From assembly GCF_001730315.1 (NCBI RefSeq), contig NZ_MIKC01000034.1:1-64000 (forward strand): 64,000 bases of DNA. Direction: 5' to 3'. A program made the translations under genes and the position numbers. The notes beneath the pieces were generated by a model, which was given only the letters and a program-made list of their open reading frames with translations, was not told where the DNA came from and searched no databases. Shown one piece after another: positions 19,174-27,914 of the stretch. Within the stretch, counting starts at the first letter, position 1; each line of letters opens with the position of its first letter. The stretch is from Enterococcus ureilyticus (GTDB taxonomy: Bacteria; Bacillota; Bacilli; Lactobacillales; Enterococcaceae).

Positions 19174-19914
19174 ATGATTACATATCCAAACGTGTATTTA
19201 GCACATTTTATTGATAGACCAAATCGTTTTATTGCAAAGTGTCGTCTGCGTGAAAGCGGTGAAATGGTAACGGTTCACGTAAAAAACACTGGTCGTTGTA
19301 AAGAACTATTTTATCCAGAGGTGGAAGTTGCGTTGTCGTACCAGCCTTCACCAAAGAGAAAAACAGATTATGATTTGATTGCGGTCAAAAAAAAGGATGC
19401 TTGGTTCAATATCGATAGTCAAGTTCCTAATGCGTTAGCAGCTCAAGCATTAGTGGATGGTACAATCGTTTTACCTGATTTAAAAGGAAAGATCGTCACA
19501 GTCAAAAGAGAAAAAAAATTTGCACAGTCTCAATTTGATATATTGGTAGAAACAGATACAGGACATCAAGCCTTTGTTGAAGTCAAAGGAATGACCTTAG
19601 AAAATAACAAGTTAGGTGCATTTCCTGATGCCCCAACCTTACGTGGTTTAAAACATGTGACGGAACTGATTGAAGCCATCAAAGAGGGCTATCAAAGCTA
19701 TGTCTTATTTGTGATTCAGTTTGAAAACGTTGAAGCGGCTACGATCCATACCAACATGCAGCCAGCCTTAGCAGCAATGATTTCGTCGGGGCAAAAACAA
19801 GGTCTAAGTGTCATTGCTTACAATTGTCGTGTCACACCTGATACAATAGCAATAGAACATCCAGTACCATTTGATGTCACAAAAATGTTTGAAGATCCAA
19901 ATTCAGAAAGGTGA
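19174..19914 (+). CDS. sfsA: SfsA family DNA/RNA nuclease-like protein
   Basis: 246 residues. The N-terminal OB-like region (YLAHFIDRPNRFIAKCRL, VHVKNTGRCKELFYP) precedes a PD-(D/E)XK-type nuclease core with FDILVETDTGHQAFVEVKGM, which supplies the Asp and Glu-x-Lys. First described in Escherichia coli as a sugar fermentation stimulation protein, the family is now viewed as a DNA-binding or nuclease protein. ATG 19174 follows AAAGGGTG at good distance. The open frame upstream lacks a site. It overlaps the ribosome site of the next gene. Confidence 0.93.
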   Translation: MITYPNVYLAHFIDRPNRFIAKCRLRESGEMVTVHVKNTGRCKELFYPEVEVALSYQPSPKRKTDYDLIAVKKKDAWFNIDSQVPNALAAQALVDGTIVLPDLKGKIVTVKREKKFAQSQFDILVETDTGHQAFVEVKGMTLENNKLGAFPDAPTLRGLKHVTELIEAIKEGYQSYVLFVIQFENVEAATIHTNMQPALAAMISSGQKQGLSVIAYNCRVTPDTIAIEHPVPFDVTKMFEDPNSER

Positions 19915-19922
19915 GGGTAAAT

Positions 19923-20924
19923 ATGATTCACTTAGGTATTATTGGAACAAACTGGATTAGCCATCAATTTGTCAAGGCAGCATTGGAGACCAATCGCTAT
20001 GATTTAACTGCTGTTTATTCACGCAAGCTGGAAACGGCTCAAAAATTTGGTGAAGAATATGGTGATGTTGAATACGCTACAAATTTAGCGACATTTTTTG
20101 GGATTGCTCATATGGATACAGTGTATATTGCTTCTCCTAATTCATTACATTTTGAACAAGCAAAACAAGCACTTCTTGCAAAAAAAAATATTATTGTTGA
20201 AAAACCAGCCTTCTCAACTCCTGAAGAGATGGCAGAAATTATTGAATTAGCAAACCAACAACAAGTTTTCTTTTTTGAAGCAGCACGAAATATTCATGAG
20301 AAAAGCTTTAAAAAAATCGGCGAACTATTGCCTTTAAAAAATCAAATTACAGGTGCAAATTTCACCTATATGAAATACTCCTCACGTTATGATCAAGTGC
20401 TTGACGGACAAGAACCAAATATTTTTTCTCCCCATTTTTCTGGAGGAGCTATGGCTGATTTAGGTGTTTACTTAGTCTATGCCGCTGTTGGTTGGTTTGG
20501 GTTGCCAAATGAAAGTCATTATTTTGCAAGAAAAATTCCAACTGGTGTTGATGGGATCGGGACAGCGATTTTAAGATATGATTTATTTGATGTGACACTT
20601 CAAACTGGAAAAAATGCGGATTCATTTTTAGATTCCGAAATATATTTTGAAGGCGGCACATTGATTTTGGATAGTGTGAACGCAATTTCCAAAGCTGAAT
20701 TTCATGATCGAAATCACCAGGAACGTGATATCATTGCGTTAACGACCGAAGAAAATCCGATGATCGAAGAAGCCCATGACTTTGCATATGTACTAGAAAA
20801 TCCTGATGATCCAACGATAGGTGTACGTTATGAAGAGTGGGTGGAATTGTCACGTAATGTGAATAAAGTTGTTACAGCATTAAGGAAAAGTGCCGGTATT
20901 GTGTTTGATGCCGACAAAGATTAA
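19923..20924 (+). CDS. Gfo/Idh/MocA-family oxidoreductase
   Basis: 333 residues. N-terminal Rossmann domain begins HLGIIGTNWISHQFVKAAL and includes the signature EKPAF after KNIIVEKPA, the conserved Lys of the family. The C-terminal domain contains FSPHFSGGAMADLGVYLVYA. It would oxidise or reduce a sugar or diol with NAD(P), substrate unknown. GTG 19911 is in frame, but GAGGG precedes ATG 19923. It lies 8 bp after sfsA in one operon. Confidence 0.9.
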   Translation: MIHLGIIGTNWISHQFVKAALETNRYDLTAVYSRKLETAQKFGEEYGDVEYATNLATFFGIAHMDTVYIASPNSLHFEQAKQALLAKKNIIVEKPAFSTPEEMAEIIELANQQQVFFFEAARNIHEKSFKKIGELLPLKNQITGANFTYMKYSSRYDQVLDGQEPNIFSPHFSGGAMADLGVYLVYAAVGWFGLPNESHYFARKIPTGVDGIGTAILRYDLFDVTLQTGKNADSFLDSEIYFEGGTLILDSVNAISKAEFHDRNHQERDIIALTTEENPMIEEAHDFAYVLENPDDPTIGVRYEEWVELSRNVNKVVTALRKSAGIVFDADKD

Positions 20925-20950
20925 GTAGTTTTAATGAAGAAAGGACTATT

Positions 20951-22234
20951 ATGACAATTATTAAAAATTTACCAGAAGCGTGGCAAACCCATTGGCAAGC
21001 TTCTGGTTTTAGCGAGCCATCAATGATTCAAGAGAAAAGCTTCCAACCTTTAAAAGAAAAAGAAAATGTGCTAGGTATTTCACCAACAGGCTCAGGTAAA
21101 ACATTAGCGTATGTATTGCCGTTACTTTTAAATGTAGAAAAAGGTCAAGGCAGTCAATTATTGATTTTAGCGCCTTCACAAGAATTGGCGGTACAAATTA
21201 GCCAAGTTGTTCGTGATTGGGCAACGTTACTTCATTTAAAAACACAAACGCTGATTGGCGGGGCAAATGTAGGCCGTCAAATCGAGAAATTGAAGAAGAA
21301 ACCTGAAATTTTAATCGGGACACCTGGGCGAGTATTAGAGTTGATCAAGACCAAAAAAATTAAAAGTCACTTGTTACACACAATTGTGATGGACGAAGTG
21401 GATCAGCTTTTCCATGAAAAAGAATTAAATTTAACGAAACAAATTTTAACGAGTGCACCAACAGAATTTCAATTAGTCTTTTATTCAGCGACAGCAGATC
21501 GAGTGGCCGAAGAAGCGCAAAAATTAGCAGATCAGCTGACCGTGATCGATGTAACAGCTGAAGATCAATCCAGTGGAGTTGTAAATCATCATTTTATAGC
21601 CTTATCACCGCGGAAAAAAAGTGACTATTTAAGAAGTTTAGCGTATACGCCGGATTTTCGTGCAATGGTCTTTTTCAATCAAGTGGCTGATCTAGGCTCT
21701 GTGGAAGAAAAATTACTTTACGAAGGACTAGCGGTGGCTGGATTAGCTTCGGATCAGAACAAAACTTTACGTAAATTAGCGATCGATCAATTTTCTAAAA
21801 AACGGGCAGTAATGCTTTTGACAACGGATATTGCGGCTAGAGGCTTAGATTTTAATGCGATTCCCTTTGTTGTCAATGCTGAAGTCCCTTTATCAGAAGA
21901 AAGCTATATACATCGAGCTGGACGTGTTGGCCGAATGGGTGCTGCAGGTTCTGTCATCACCTTTGTCAACGATGCAACGAAAAGAGATTATCAACGTTTG
22001 ATGAAAAAAATCGAGCTCCCTTACCAAGAAGTCTTTCTGTACGATGGAGCCATCCATTCAACACGAAAAGAAAAAAGTATTACTGAAGACAAAGGTGCAA
22101 TAACTGCGACTCCTAAGAAAGATGCACCAACAAAAAAAGACACTAGTGGGCAGACAGCAAAGCCTAAAAAGCGTCCGAAAAACAATAAAAATAAAGGTGC
22201 TAGACGCAAATCGTCAATAATAGAGAATAAGTAA
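20951..22234 (+). CDS. DEAD-box RNA helicase
   Basis: 427 residues with the ordered helicase motifs: Q motif (FSEPSMIQEKSF), Walker A SPTGSGKT (residues 44-51), GTPGR, motif II as DEVD in place of the usual DEAD, SAT, and the C-terminal ARGLDF and HRAGRVGR. The tail after residue 365 is a low-complexity Lys-rich extension typical of RNA-binding tails. It unwinds short RNA duplexes in ribosome assembly or mRNA turnover; the exact orthologue is not assigned. AAAGGA precedes the start, 26 bp after the oxidoreductase. Confidence 0.93.
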   Translation: MTIIKNLPEAWQTHWQASGFSEPSMIQEKSFQPLKEKENVLGISPTGSGKTLAYVLPLLLNVEKGQGSQLLILAPSQELAVQISQVVRDWATLLHLKTQTLIGGANVGRQIEKLKKKPEILIGTPGRVLELIKTKKIKSHLLHTIVMDEVDQLFHEKELNLTKQILTSAPTEFQLVFYSATADRVAEEAQKLADQLTVIDVTAEDQSSGVVNHHFIALSPRKKSDYLRSLAYTPDFRAMVFFNQVADLGSVEEKLLYEGLAVAGLASDQNKTLRKLAIDQFSKKRAVMLLTTDIAARGLDFNAIPFVVNAEVPLSEESYIHRAGRVGRMGAAGSVITFVNDATKRDYQRLMKKIELPYQEVFLYDGAIHSTRKEKSITEDKGAITATPKKDAPTKKDTSGQTAKPKKRPKNNKNKGARRKSSIIENK

Positions 22235-22261
22235 GAACGTCATGATTTGAGGAGGCTATCC

Positions 22262-24976
22262 ATGAAATCGAGAAAAGACGAGATTTTAGCAGTTTTAGAA
22301 CTAAAAAAACAAGGGATGACAGCAGCTGATGTTGCCAACGAGATGGCAATCGATCGAAGCAATGCCAGTCGTTATCTAAGTGAGCTTTTTAAAGAACAGA
22401 AAATAATTAAAAGTGACGGACGTCCAGTTGTCTATTCCGTTGTAACGGAAGAAGAAAAGGTTCATGTAGACAATTCTAGCGAGGTCACCTTTGATAACTT
22501 AGTCGGAGCACAAGATTCTTTAAAGGTCAGTATCCAACAGGCAAAAGCGGCGATTTTATATCCACCGCGTGGCTTACATACAATTATTTTTGGGGAGACT
22601 GGAACCGGTAAATCGCTTTTTGCAGAATGTATGTATCATTTTGCTGTTGATTCTAAAACATTGGCATCAGACGCACCGTTTGTTTCATTTAATTGTGCTG
22701 ACTATGCTCAGAATCCACAGTTACTGTTTGGGCATATTTTTGGTGTGAAAAAAGGAGCTTATACTGGGGCAAATGAAGACAGTCCTGGTTTGATGTCAAA
22801 AGCAGATGGCGGGATTCTGTTCCTAGATGAAATCCATCGTTTACCACCAGAAGGACAAGAAATGCTCTTTACCTTTATTGATAAAGGAATCTATCGTCCA
22901 CTTGGTGAAAGTGGTCAAACCTATGAAGCATCAGTCCAAATCATTGGGGCAACAACAGAATCTTCAGAAAGCTTTTTGACGACGTTTAACCGCAGAATTC
23001 CAATGGCGATCACGTTACCGTCCTTAGATGCTCGCTCGCTGGATGAGCGCTATGACATTATCTCGTTGTTTATCAAACAAGAAGCCAACCGTTTAAATCA
23101 GCGGATCGATATTAAACGAGAAGCCATTTTGGCTTTTATGCTTTATGAAGCAGAAGGGAATATCGGTCAAGTCAAGCGAGATTTGAAACTGGTTTGTGCC
23201 AAGTCATTCCTGCATTATCGTACGCATAATGAGTCTAGTTTAGTCATCCGAAAACGAGATTTACCTTTGCAAGTGCAAAAAGGATTACTAAAAATCAAAG
23301 AAGTATCGGATCGTTTAGATCGCTTTGTTGATAGCAAAAGTAATTATTTAAGCTTTGAGCCGGGGACAAATGAAGTGGTCTGGTCACAAGATCCAGCTCG
23401 TGATATGCAAGTGTACAATGAAATTGAAGAAAAAGTTGCAACCTTATCAGCAAACGAACTAGAGAATGTGAATTTAGAACAGCTGATTTCTAGTGACATG
23501 GATGCTTATTTTCAAACCTATGTAGACGAATTGACACAAAATCCTGTGCATAAAGAATTATTACCAGAACCGATTTGGAAATTGACAGACCGCCTATATG
23601 ATATTGCAGAAAAAAGATTAGAACGTATGTATAATGAAAAAGCTCGCTTTGCGTTTGCCCTACATCTACAAAGTACCATTGATCGAGTGAGAGAAGGGCA
23701 TGTGATCGTTCATCCTAATTTGAATAATGTCCGTAAGAAAATGAAAAAAGAATTTCAAGTAGCAATGGACTTGTCTGCCATTATCGAAGAAGAGAACAAT
23801 ATTGAAATCCCATTCGACGAAATTGGGTTTATCAGTATGTTTTTATCGATCAATGTGGGAAACAAAGAAAAAGTTCACGAAAATAATGTAGGTGTAGTTG
23901 TTTTGATGCATGGGGATTCAACAGCTTCCAGTATGTTAAAAACCGCGCAAGAATTACTTGGCACGGAAACCGGTGCAGCGATGAATATGCCGCTTACAAT
24001 GGAAGTTCAAACCATGTATGAACAATTAAAAAGTTTTGTCTTGAGTCATCGCGAGAAATTGGTGAATGGGATGTTGCTTTTGACAGATATGGGTTCATTG
24101 AACTCATTTGGAAATCTAATTTTTGAAGAAACGGGTATTCGGACAAAAGCGATTACTATGACTAGTACGATGATCGTTTTAGAAGCGATCCGGATGGCTA
24201 GTGTTGGACGAAGCTTAGAAGATATCTACCAAAATATTCAAATGTCCTTTGAAAGTATTATCCGAGAACAGTTTAGAACCAGTCCTCAAAATCGAGAAGA
24301 AGTCAAAAAAGCTGTTGTTGTGACTTGTTTTACTGGGGAAGGCGTTGCCGCTAAACTGTATCAGCGAATTTTACCTGTGATTGATGAAAACAAAGTCGAA
24401 ATTATCCAAATGCAATTTTTAGAACGTGAAGCGTTTAAAAAGCATATCGACAGTTTAATGGAAGAATATGAAATCAAAGCCATTGCGGGAACAGTAGATG
24501 TTGAGTATCAGAATATTCCCTTCTTCTCTGCATACGATATCTTTGATGATGAAAAATTGAACGTACTAAAACGTATTGCAGGCGATGAAGTGCCGACAGA
24601 AAAAATCGTGAAATCATTAAGTGGAACGATTACAGCAGTTGATTCTTTACAAAAATTGATTATTACATTACAAAAAACAGTACATCAGATTCAAACGGAC
24701 ATGCATATTATTGTCGAACCTGGGGTAGACGCAGGGATCGTGATTCATCTAGCTTTCTTAATCGATGGGATTTTAAAAAGAGAAAAATCAAACGAATTCG
24801 ATAATCTGACGGAGTTTATGAAGAAAAACCGTTTAGAATCAGATGTAATCAGAACTAATTTGATGGCAATTGAAAAAACATATCGCTTATCCTTTACAGA
24901 ATCGGATATTGCCCACCTAACGCAACTATTTTTAGAAAATAGGATCGAAGTAGCAACTGAGTATAAAAAAATATAG
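22262..24976 (+). CDS. LevR-type sigma-54-dependent transcriptional activator with PRDs
   Basis: 904 residues. Order: winged-helix DNA-binding domain (1-60); AAA+ domain with GETGTGKS (111-118) and GAYTGA (165-170), the loop that contacts sigma-54; PRD1 (about 440-545); a mannose-EIIA-like domain with VVLMHGDSTA (His550); an EIIB-like region; and a C-terminal PRD2 (VEPGVDAGIVIHLAFLIDG). PRD and EIIA histidines are normally phosphorylated by HPr and EIIB, coupling activity to sugar uptake. TTG 22247 is upstream, but GAGGAGG clearly serves ATG 22262. Its targets are probably the two sigma-54 promoters just downstream. Confidence 0.93.
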   Translation: MKSRKDEILAVLELKKQGMTAADVANEMAIDRSNASRYLSELFKEQKIIKSDGRPVVYSVVTEEEKVHVDNSSEVTFDNLVGAQDSLKVSIQQAKAAILYPPRGLHTIIFGETGTGKSLFAECMYHFAVDSKTLASDAPFVSFNCADYAQNPQLLFGHIFGVKKGAYTGANEDSPGLMSKADGGILFLDEIHRLPPEGQEMLFTFIDKGIYRPLGESGQTYEASVQIIGATTESSESFLTTFNRRIPMAITLPSLDARSLDERYDIISLFIKQEANRLNQRIDIKREAILAFMLYEAEGNIGQVKRDLKLVCAKSFLHYRTHNESSLVIRKRDLPLQVQKGLLKIKEVSDRLDRFVDSKSNYLSFEPGTNEVVWSQDPARDMQVYNEIEEKVATLSANELENVNLEQLISSDMDAYFQTYVDELTQNPVHKELLPEPIWKLTDRLYDIAEKRLERMYNEKARFAFALHLQSTIDRVREGHVIVHPNLNNVRKKMKKEFQVAMDLSAIIEEENNIEIPFDEIGFISMFLSINVGNKEKVHENNVGVVVLMHGDSTASSMLKTAQELLGTETGAAMNMPLTMEVQTMYEQLKSFVLSHREKLVNGMLLLTDMGSLNSFGNLIFEETGIRTKAITMTSTMIVLEAIRMASVGRSLEDIYQNIQMSFESIIREQFRTSPQNREEVKKAVVVTCFTGEGVAAKLYQRILPVIDENKVEIIQMQFLEREAFKKHIDSLMEEYEIKAIAGTVDVEYQNIPFFSAYDIFDDEKLNVLKRIAGDEVPTEKIVKSLSGTITAVDSLQKLIITLQKTVHQIQTDMHIIVEPGVDAGIVIHLAFLIDGILKREKSNEFDNLTEFMKKNRLESDVIRTNLMAIEKTYRLSFTESDIAHLTQLFLENRIEVATEYKKI

Positions 24977-24977
24977 T

Positions 24978-25028
24978 AGTGTGTACACGTGAATCAGTGT
25001 GTAGCTAATGGAAAATAGTGTGTACACA
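24978..25028 (+). promoter_or_regulatory. Paired GTGTACAC palindromes upstream of PTS promoter 1
   Basis: TGTGTACACG (24980-24989) and the perfect palindrome TGTGTACACA (25019-25028) start 39 bp apart, with a half-site (AGTGTGTAG) between. They lie 50-100 bp upstream of a sigma-54 promoter, the normal position of activator sites. Confidence 0.6.
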
Positions 25029-25032
25029 ATAT

Positions 25033-25074
25033 GTATAGACCAAAACCCTTGTTACAATCGGATTTGGTCTATAC
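25033..25074 (+). promoter_or_regulatory. 12-bp inverted repeat in front of sigma-54 promoter 1
   Basis: GTATAGACCAAA (25033-25044) and TTTGGTCTATAC (25063-25074) are perfect inverted repeats. The right half TTTGGTCTA also occurs 17 bp before the second sigma-54 promoter (28439-28447), so it may be a shared proximal site, for example for IHF-like or regulator binding. Confidence 0.55.
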
Positions 25075-25081
25075 GTATCTT

Positions 25082-25097
25082 TGGCACACTTCTTGCT
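25082..25097 (+). promoter_or_regulatory. Sigma-54 (-24/-12) promoter 1
   Basis: TGGCACACTTCTTGCT matches the consensus TGGCAC-N5-TTGCT exactly, with GG and GC 12 bp apart. It lies 46 bp before the PTS IIB gene and just after a sigma-54 activator gene. Confidence 0.92.
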
Positions 25098-25142
25098 TTA
25101 TATAAAAGTGTAAGTACAAAAAAATTAGAAGGAGTGGTAATA

Positions 25143-25463
25143 ATGGCTAAAAAAACAATTATGTTAGTATGTTCAGCAGGGATGAGTACAAGTCTATTAG
25201 TAACAAAAATGCAAAAGGCAGCAGAAGATCGTGGAATGGAAACAGACATTTTTGCAGTATCTGCATCAGATGCTGATAACAACTTAGAAGCAAAAGATGT
25301 AAACGTATTACTTTTAGGTCCGCAAGTTCGTTTCATGAAAGCGCAATTTGAACAAAAACTAGCACCTAAAGGTATTCCGTTTGATGTAATTAATATGTCA
25401 GACTATGGCATGATGAATGGTGAGAAAGTCCTTGATCAAGCAATTGCTTTAATGGACAAATAA
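25143..25463 (+). CDS. PTS lactose/cellobiose-family EIIB component
   Basis: 106 residues. The phospho-accepting Cys10 lies in the typical P-loop IMLVCSAGMSTSLLV. The fold and length match CelA/ChbB EIIB proteins, which pass phosphate from EIIA to the sugar during uptake. GAAGGAG precedes ATG 25143; the frame extends upstream through the promoter and is not used. First gene behind sigma-54 promoter 1. The sugar is probably a beta-diglucoside or related disaccharide, which cannot be fixed from sequence. Confidence 0.93.
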   Translation: MAKKTIMLVCSAGMSTSLLVTKMQKAAEDRGMETDIFAVSASDADNNLEAKDVNVLLLGPQVRFMKAQFEQKLAPKGIPFDVINMSDYGMMNGEKVLDQAIALMDK

Positions 25464-25493
25464 AAAAATAAAAAATGAACGGAGTTACAAAAC

Positions 25494-25814
25494 GTGGAAG
25501 ATCAACAAAATTTAGAAGCAGTAATGGGATTGATTATGTATGGTGGGAATGCTAAAAGCGATGCAATGGAAGCGATTGCGGCTGCGAAAGCAGGAGATTT
25601 TGAATTAGCAGATCAAAAAATCGTTGATGCAGAGGAATCTTTAGTCCAAGCACATCATTCTCAAACAGGAATGCTAACACAAGAAGCGCAAGGAAATCAT
25701 ATCCAAGTGACTTTATTGACTGTTCACAGTCAAGATCATTTAATGACATCGATCGCTTTTACAGATCTAGCAAAAGAGATCATTGATTTATATCGCCGTA
25801 TGGACAACGAGTAA
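25494..25814 (+). CDS. PTS lactose/cellobiose-family EIIA component
   Basis: 106 residues, three-helix EIIA of the LacF/CelC type. The phosphorylated His is His78 in LLTVHSQDHLM, the same residue number as in lactococcal LacF. MGLIMYGGNAKSDAMEAI near the N terminus is a family signature. The start is GTG with CGGAG 9 nt before it. Receives phosphate from HPr and passes it to Cys10 of the upstream EIIB. Confidence 0.93.
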   Translation: MEDQQNLEAVMGLIMYGGNAKSDAMEAIAAAKAGDFELADQKIVDAEESLVQAHHSQTGMLTQEAQGNHIQVTLLTVHSQDHLMTSIAFTDLAKEIIDLYRRMDNE

Positions 25815-25821
25815 GCTATGT

Positions 25822-25879
25822 TATTTTCTTTTTTGAACGGAAGAAAATAGAGGTTAAAGTTTTTGAACGGAGCTTTAAC
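25822..25879 (+). other. Twin hairpins with the same loop sequence, between EIIA and EIIC
   Basis: Two stem-loops follow each other: TATTTTCTT/AAGAAAATA (25822-25849) and GTTAAAG/CTTTAAC (25853-25879). Both loops contain TTTTGAACGG, the copies exactly 30 bp apart (25831-25840 and 25861-25870). Neither has a terminator T run. Likely mRNA processing or stability elements, or an RNA-binding site. Confidence 0.6.
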
Positions 25880-25945
25880 AACTACATTGTTTTAAGGAGT
25901 ATCTTTGCTCTTTAAATATATATTATTTATAGGAGGAATTAAAAA

Positions 25946-27400
25946 ATGGATGGATTAACAGCCTGGATGGAGAAATACATTCTACCTGTGGCCGGCAAAA
26001 TTGGTGCACAAAAGCACTTAGTCGCACTACGTGATGCTTTTATTGGGACAATGCCGGCAACAATGGCAGGTTCGATCGCCGTAATGATCAACGCGATAAT
26101 TCGTGACTTGCCCCAACAATTTTTCTCTGATTACGCAACAAACCTTGCCGCAGACAAGGGAATCTTTGCAGTTATTAATGTTATTATTGGCATCAATGGA
26201 TTTGTTTGGAACGGAACTTTGGCAATTGCTGGTTTGATTTTTGCTTTTTCTTGGGGTTATAATCTAGCAAGAGCGTACAAAGTAAACGACTTAGCTGGTG
26301 GTATCGTTGGTTTGGCAACATTGATTCAAGGAATTGCTTTTTCTTATTCTAATACTTTAGAGACAGCTGTTCCAAAAGAATTAATGAACACAATCAATGC
26401 TGGCTCTGCAGATTCTGGTTGGTCAGCTACAGCTGAAGGCTTAACAGCAGGCGGTTGGGGTTGGTTAAAACTAGATCACCTAAATGGTAATGCATATTTC
26501 ACTGTCATGATCATGGGTGCAATTTCTGTTATTATTTTCTGTAAATTAATGTTGGCGAATATTACGATCAAAATGCCTGATTCAGTTCCGCCAGCAGTAT
26601 CAAAAGCATTTGCTGCGATCTTGCCTGCAACGATCGCGTTATATGTTATCGCAATTATTAACTTTGTAGTAGGTAAATTAACAAATGGACAATTGATCAT
26701 CGATCTGGTCCAAAAATATATTGCAGAACCATTCTTGGGCTTATCTCAAGGGTTAGGTGCGGTATTAATTGTAACAATTTTTGTTCAAATTTTCTGGTTC
26801 TTCGGAATTCATGGTCCAAACGTATTGGCACCAGTTTTAGAAGGAATCTGGGGACAAGCACAATTGATCAATATCGATATTTTCCAAAAAGGCTACAAAG
26901 GCTTGACTGGTACACCAGCTGTCTTGAAAGCTATTGATGAAGGCAAAGCGTACATGTGGGTTCGTGGTTCATTTGACGCCTTTGCGTGGTTTGGTGGTTC
27001 AGGTGGTACGATCGTCTTGATCATTGCTATCTTGTTATTCTCTAAACGTGCTGATTACCTAACTGTTGGTAAATTATCATTAGGACCTGGTATCTTCAAC
27101 ATCAACGAACCAATCATGTTTGGTTTACCGATCGTATTAAATGCTATCATGTTTGTACCATTCTTAGTAGCACCAGTTGTTGCAACAACAATTGGTTGGT
27201 TGGCAACATACTTCGGCTTAGTAGCGCCAGTATCTCAACAAGTAACATGGGTTGTTCCGCCAATCTTGCTATCATTCTTAGCAACAGGAGCAGACTGGAG
27301 AGCACCAATCGTAACAATTGTATGTATGGTTGTAACATTCTTGATCTGGACACCGTTCGTTATTGCGGCTAACAGAATGGAACCAACTGATTTCGAATAA
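25946..27400 (+). CDS. PTS lactose/cellobiose-family EIIC permease 1
   Basis: 484-residue polytopic permease with about ten membrane helices. LVALRDAFIGTMPATMAGS at the N terminus, IKMPDSVPPAVSKAFAAILP in the middle and LGPGIFNINEPIMFGLPIVL (the substrate-site NEPI motif) are conserved EIIC blocks. Translocates and helps phosphorylate the sugar with the upstream EIIB and EIIA. AGGAGG precedes the start. The twin hairpins lie in its leader. A second, clearly paralogous EIIC gene follows 1.2 kb later. Confidence 0.95.
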   Translation: MDGLTAWMEKYILPVAGKIGAQKHLVALRDAFIGTMPATMAGSIAVMINAIIRDLPQQFFSDYATNLAADKGIFAVINVIIGINGFVWNGTLAIAGLIFAFSWGYNLARAYKVNDLAGGIVGLATLIQGIAFSYSNTLETAVPKELMNTINAGSADSGWSATAEGLTAGGWGWLKLDHLNGNAYFTVMIMGAISVIIFCKLMLANITIKMPDSVPPAVSKAFAAILPATIALYVIAIINFVVGKLTNGQLIIDLVQKYIAEPFLGLSQGLGAVLIVTIFVQIFWFFGIHGPNVLAPVLEGIWGQAQLINIDIFQKGYKGLTGTPAVLKAIDEGKAYMWVRGSFDAFAWFGGSGGTIVLIIAILLFSKRADYLTVGKLSLGPGIFNINEPIMFGLPIVLNAIMFVPFLVAPVVATTIGWLATYFGLVAPVSQQVTWVVPPILLSFLATGADWRAPIVTIVCMVVTFLIWTPFVIAANRMEPTDFE

Positions 27401-27477
27401 ACTAAAATTAAATAGCGGATTGCTTTCACTTTTAACAAGGTGAGAGCAACTGCTTCATTATTTAAGGAGAGATTAAA

Positions 27478-27696
27478 ATGATCACAATCGCAAGTGCAAT
27501 GCAACAAGAAGAAATCAAGAACTTATTAGAAAGCTATGAGGGTGGAGATTTTACATACACTTTTAAAGAAAAAAAAGGCATCAAATTAGCATTTGACGTA
27601 ACAGGGGACAAAGAAGAAGCAGCTAAAAAAGCAAAAGAATTAATCAAAGCACAACCTTGGGGCGGTGTCTTGTTCTTCCAAGCAGCTGCAGTTTAA
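27478..27696 (+). CDS. Small PTS-operon protein, function unknown
   Basis: 72 residues (MITIASAMQQEEIKNLLESY to the C-terminal GGVLFFQAAAV), predicted alpha/beta, acidic and lysine-rich, no membrane segment. AAGGAGAG precedes it. The 77-bp gap after EIIC contains a hairpin (TTGCTTTCAC with GTGAGAGCAA). It is cotranscribed with PTS genes and may be a regulator or accessory of sugar uptake. I do not recognise a named family. Confidence 0.75.
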   Translation: MITIASAMQQEEIKNLLESYEGGDFTYTFKEKKGIKLAFDVTGDKEEAAKKAKELIKAQPWGGVLFFQAAAV

Positions 27697-27716
27697 AAAG
27701 ATTGGATGGATGTAAA

Positions 27717-27914
27717 ATGGTAAGAAATGGTTTATTTGTCTGCAGTATTGGCTTAATTATAATTTTATATGCGCTTAATCCTGCATCAATGACATATGAT
27801 TTGTTAAGTATGACGACAGGTATTTTCTTAGTAGTTGTTGGAGGCTACTTTTTCTTCAAAGGAAGAAAGAAAGAAGAACAAAATAAGAAAAAGAACAACG
27901 AGGTGAAAAGATAA
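27717..27914 (+). CDS. Small two-helix membrane protein, DUF3188-like
   Basis: 65 residues: two hydrophobic helices (GLFVCSIGLIIILYAL and LSMTTGIFLVVVGGYFFF) and a highly basic tail. It resembles short Enterococcus proteins found in beta-glucoside PTS operons, which I associate with DUF3188 from memory. GGATGGA before ATG 27717 is a weak ribosome site. The A of the next ATG overlaps its stop codon. Confidence 0.65.
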   Translation: MVRNGLFVCSIGLIIILYALNPASMTYDLLSMTTGIFLVVVGGYFFFKGRKKEEQNKKKNNEVKR

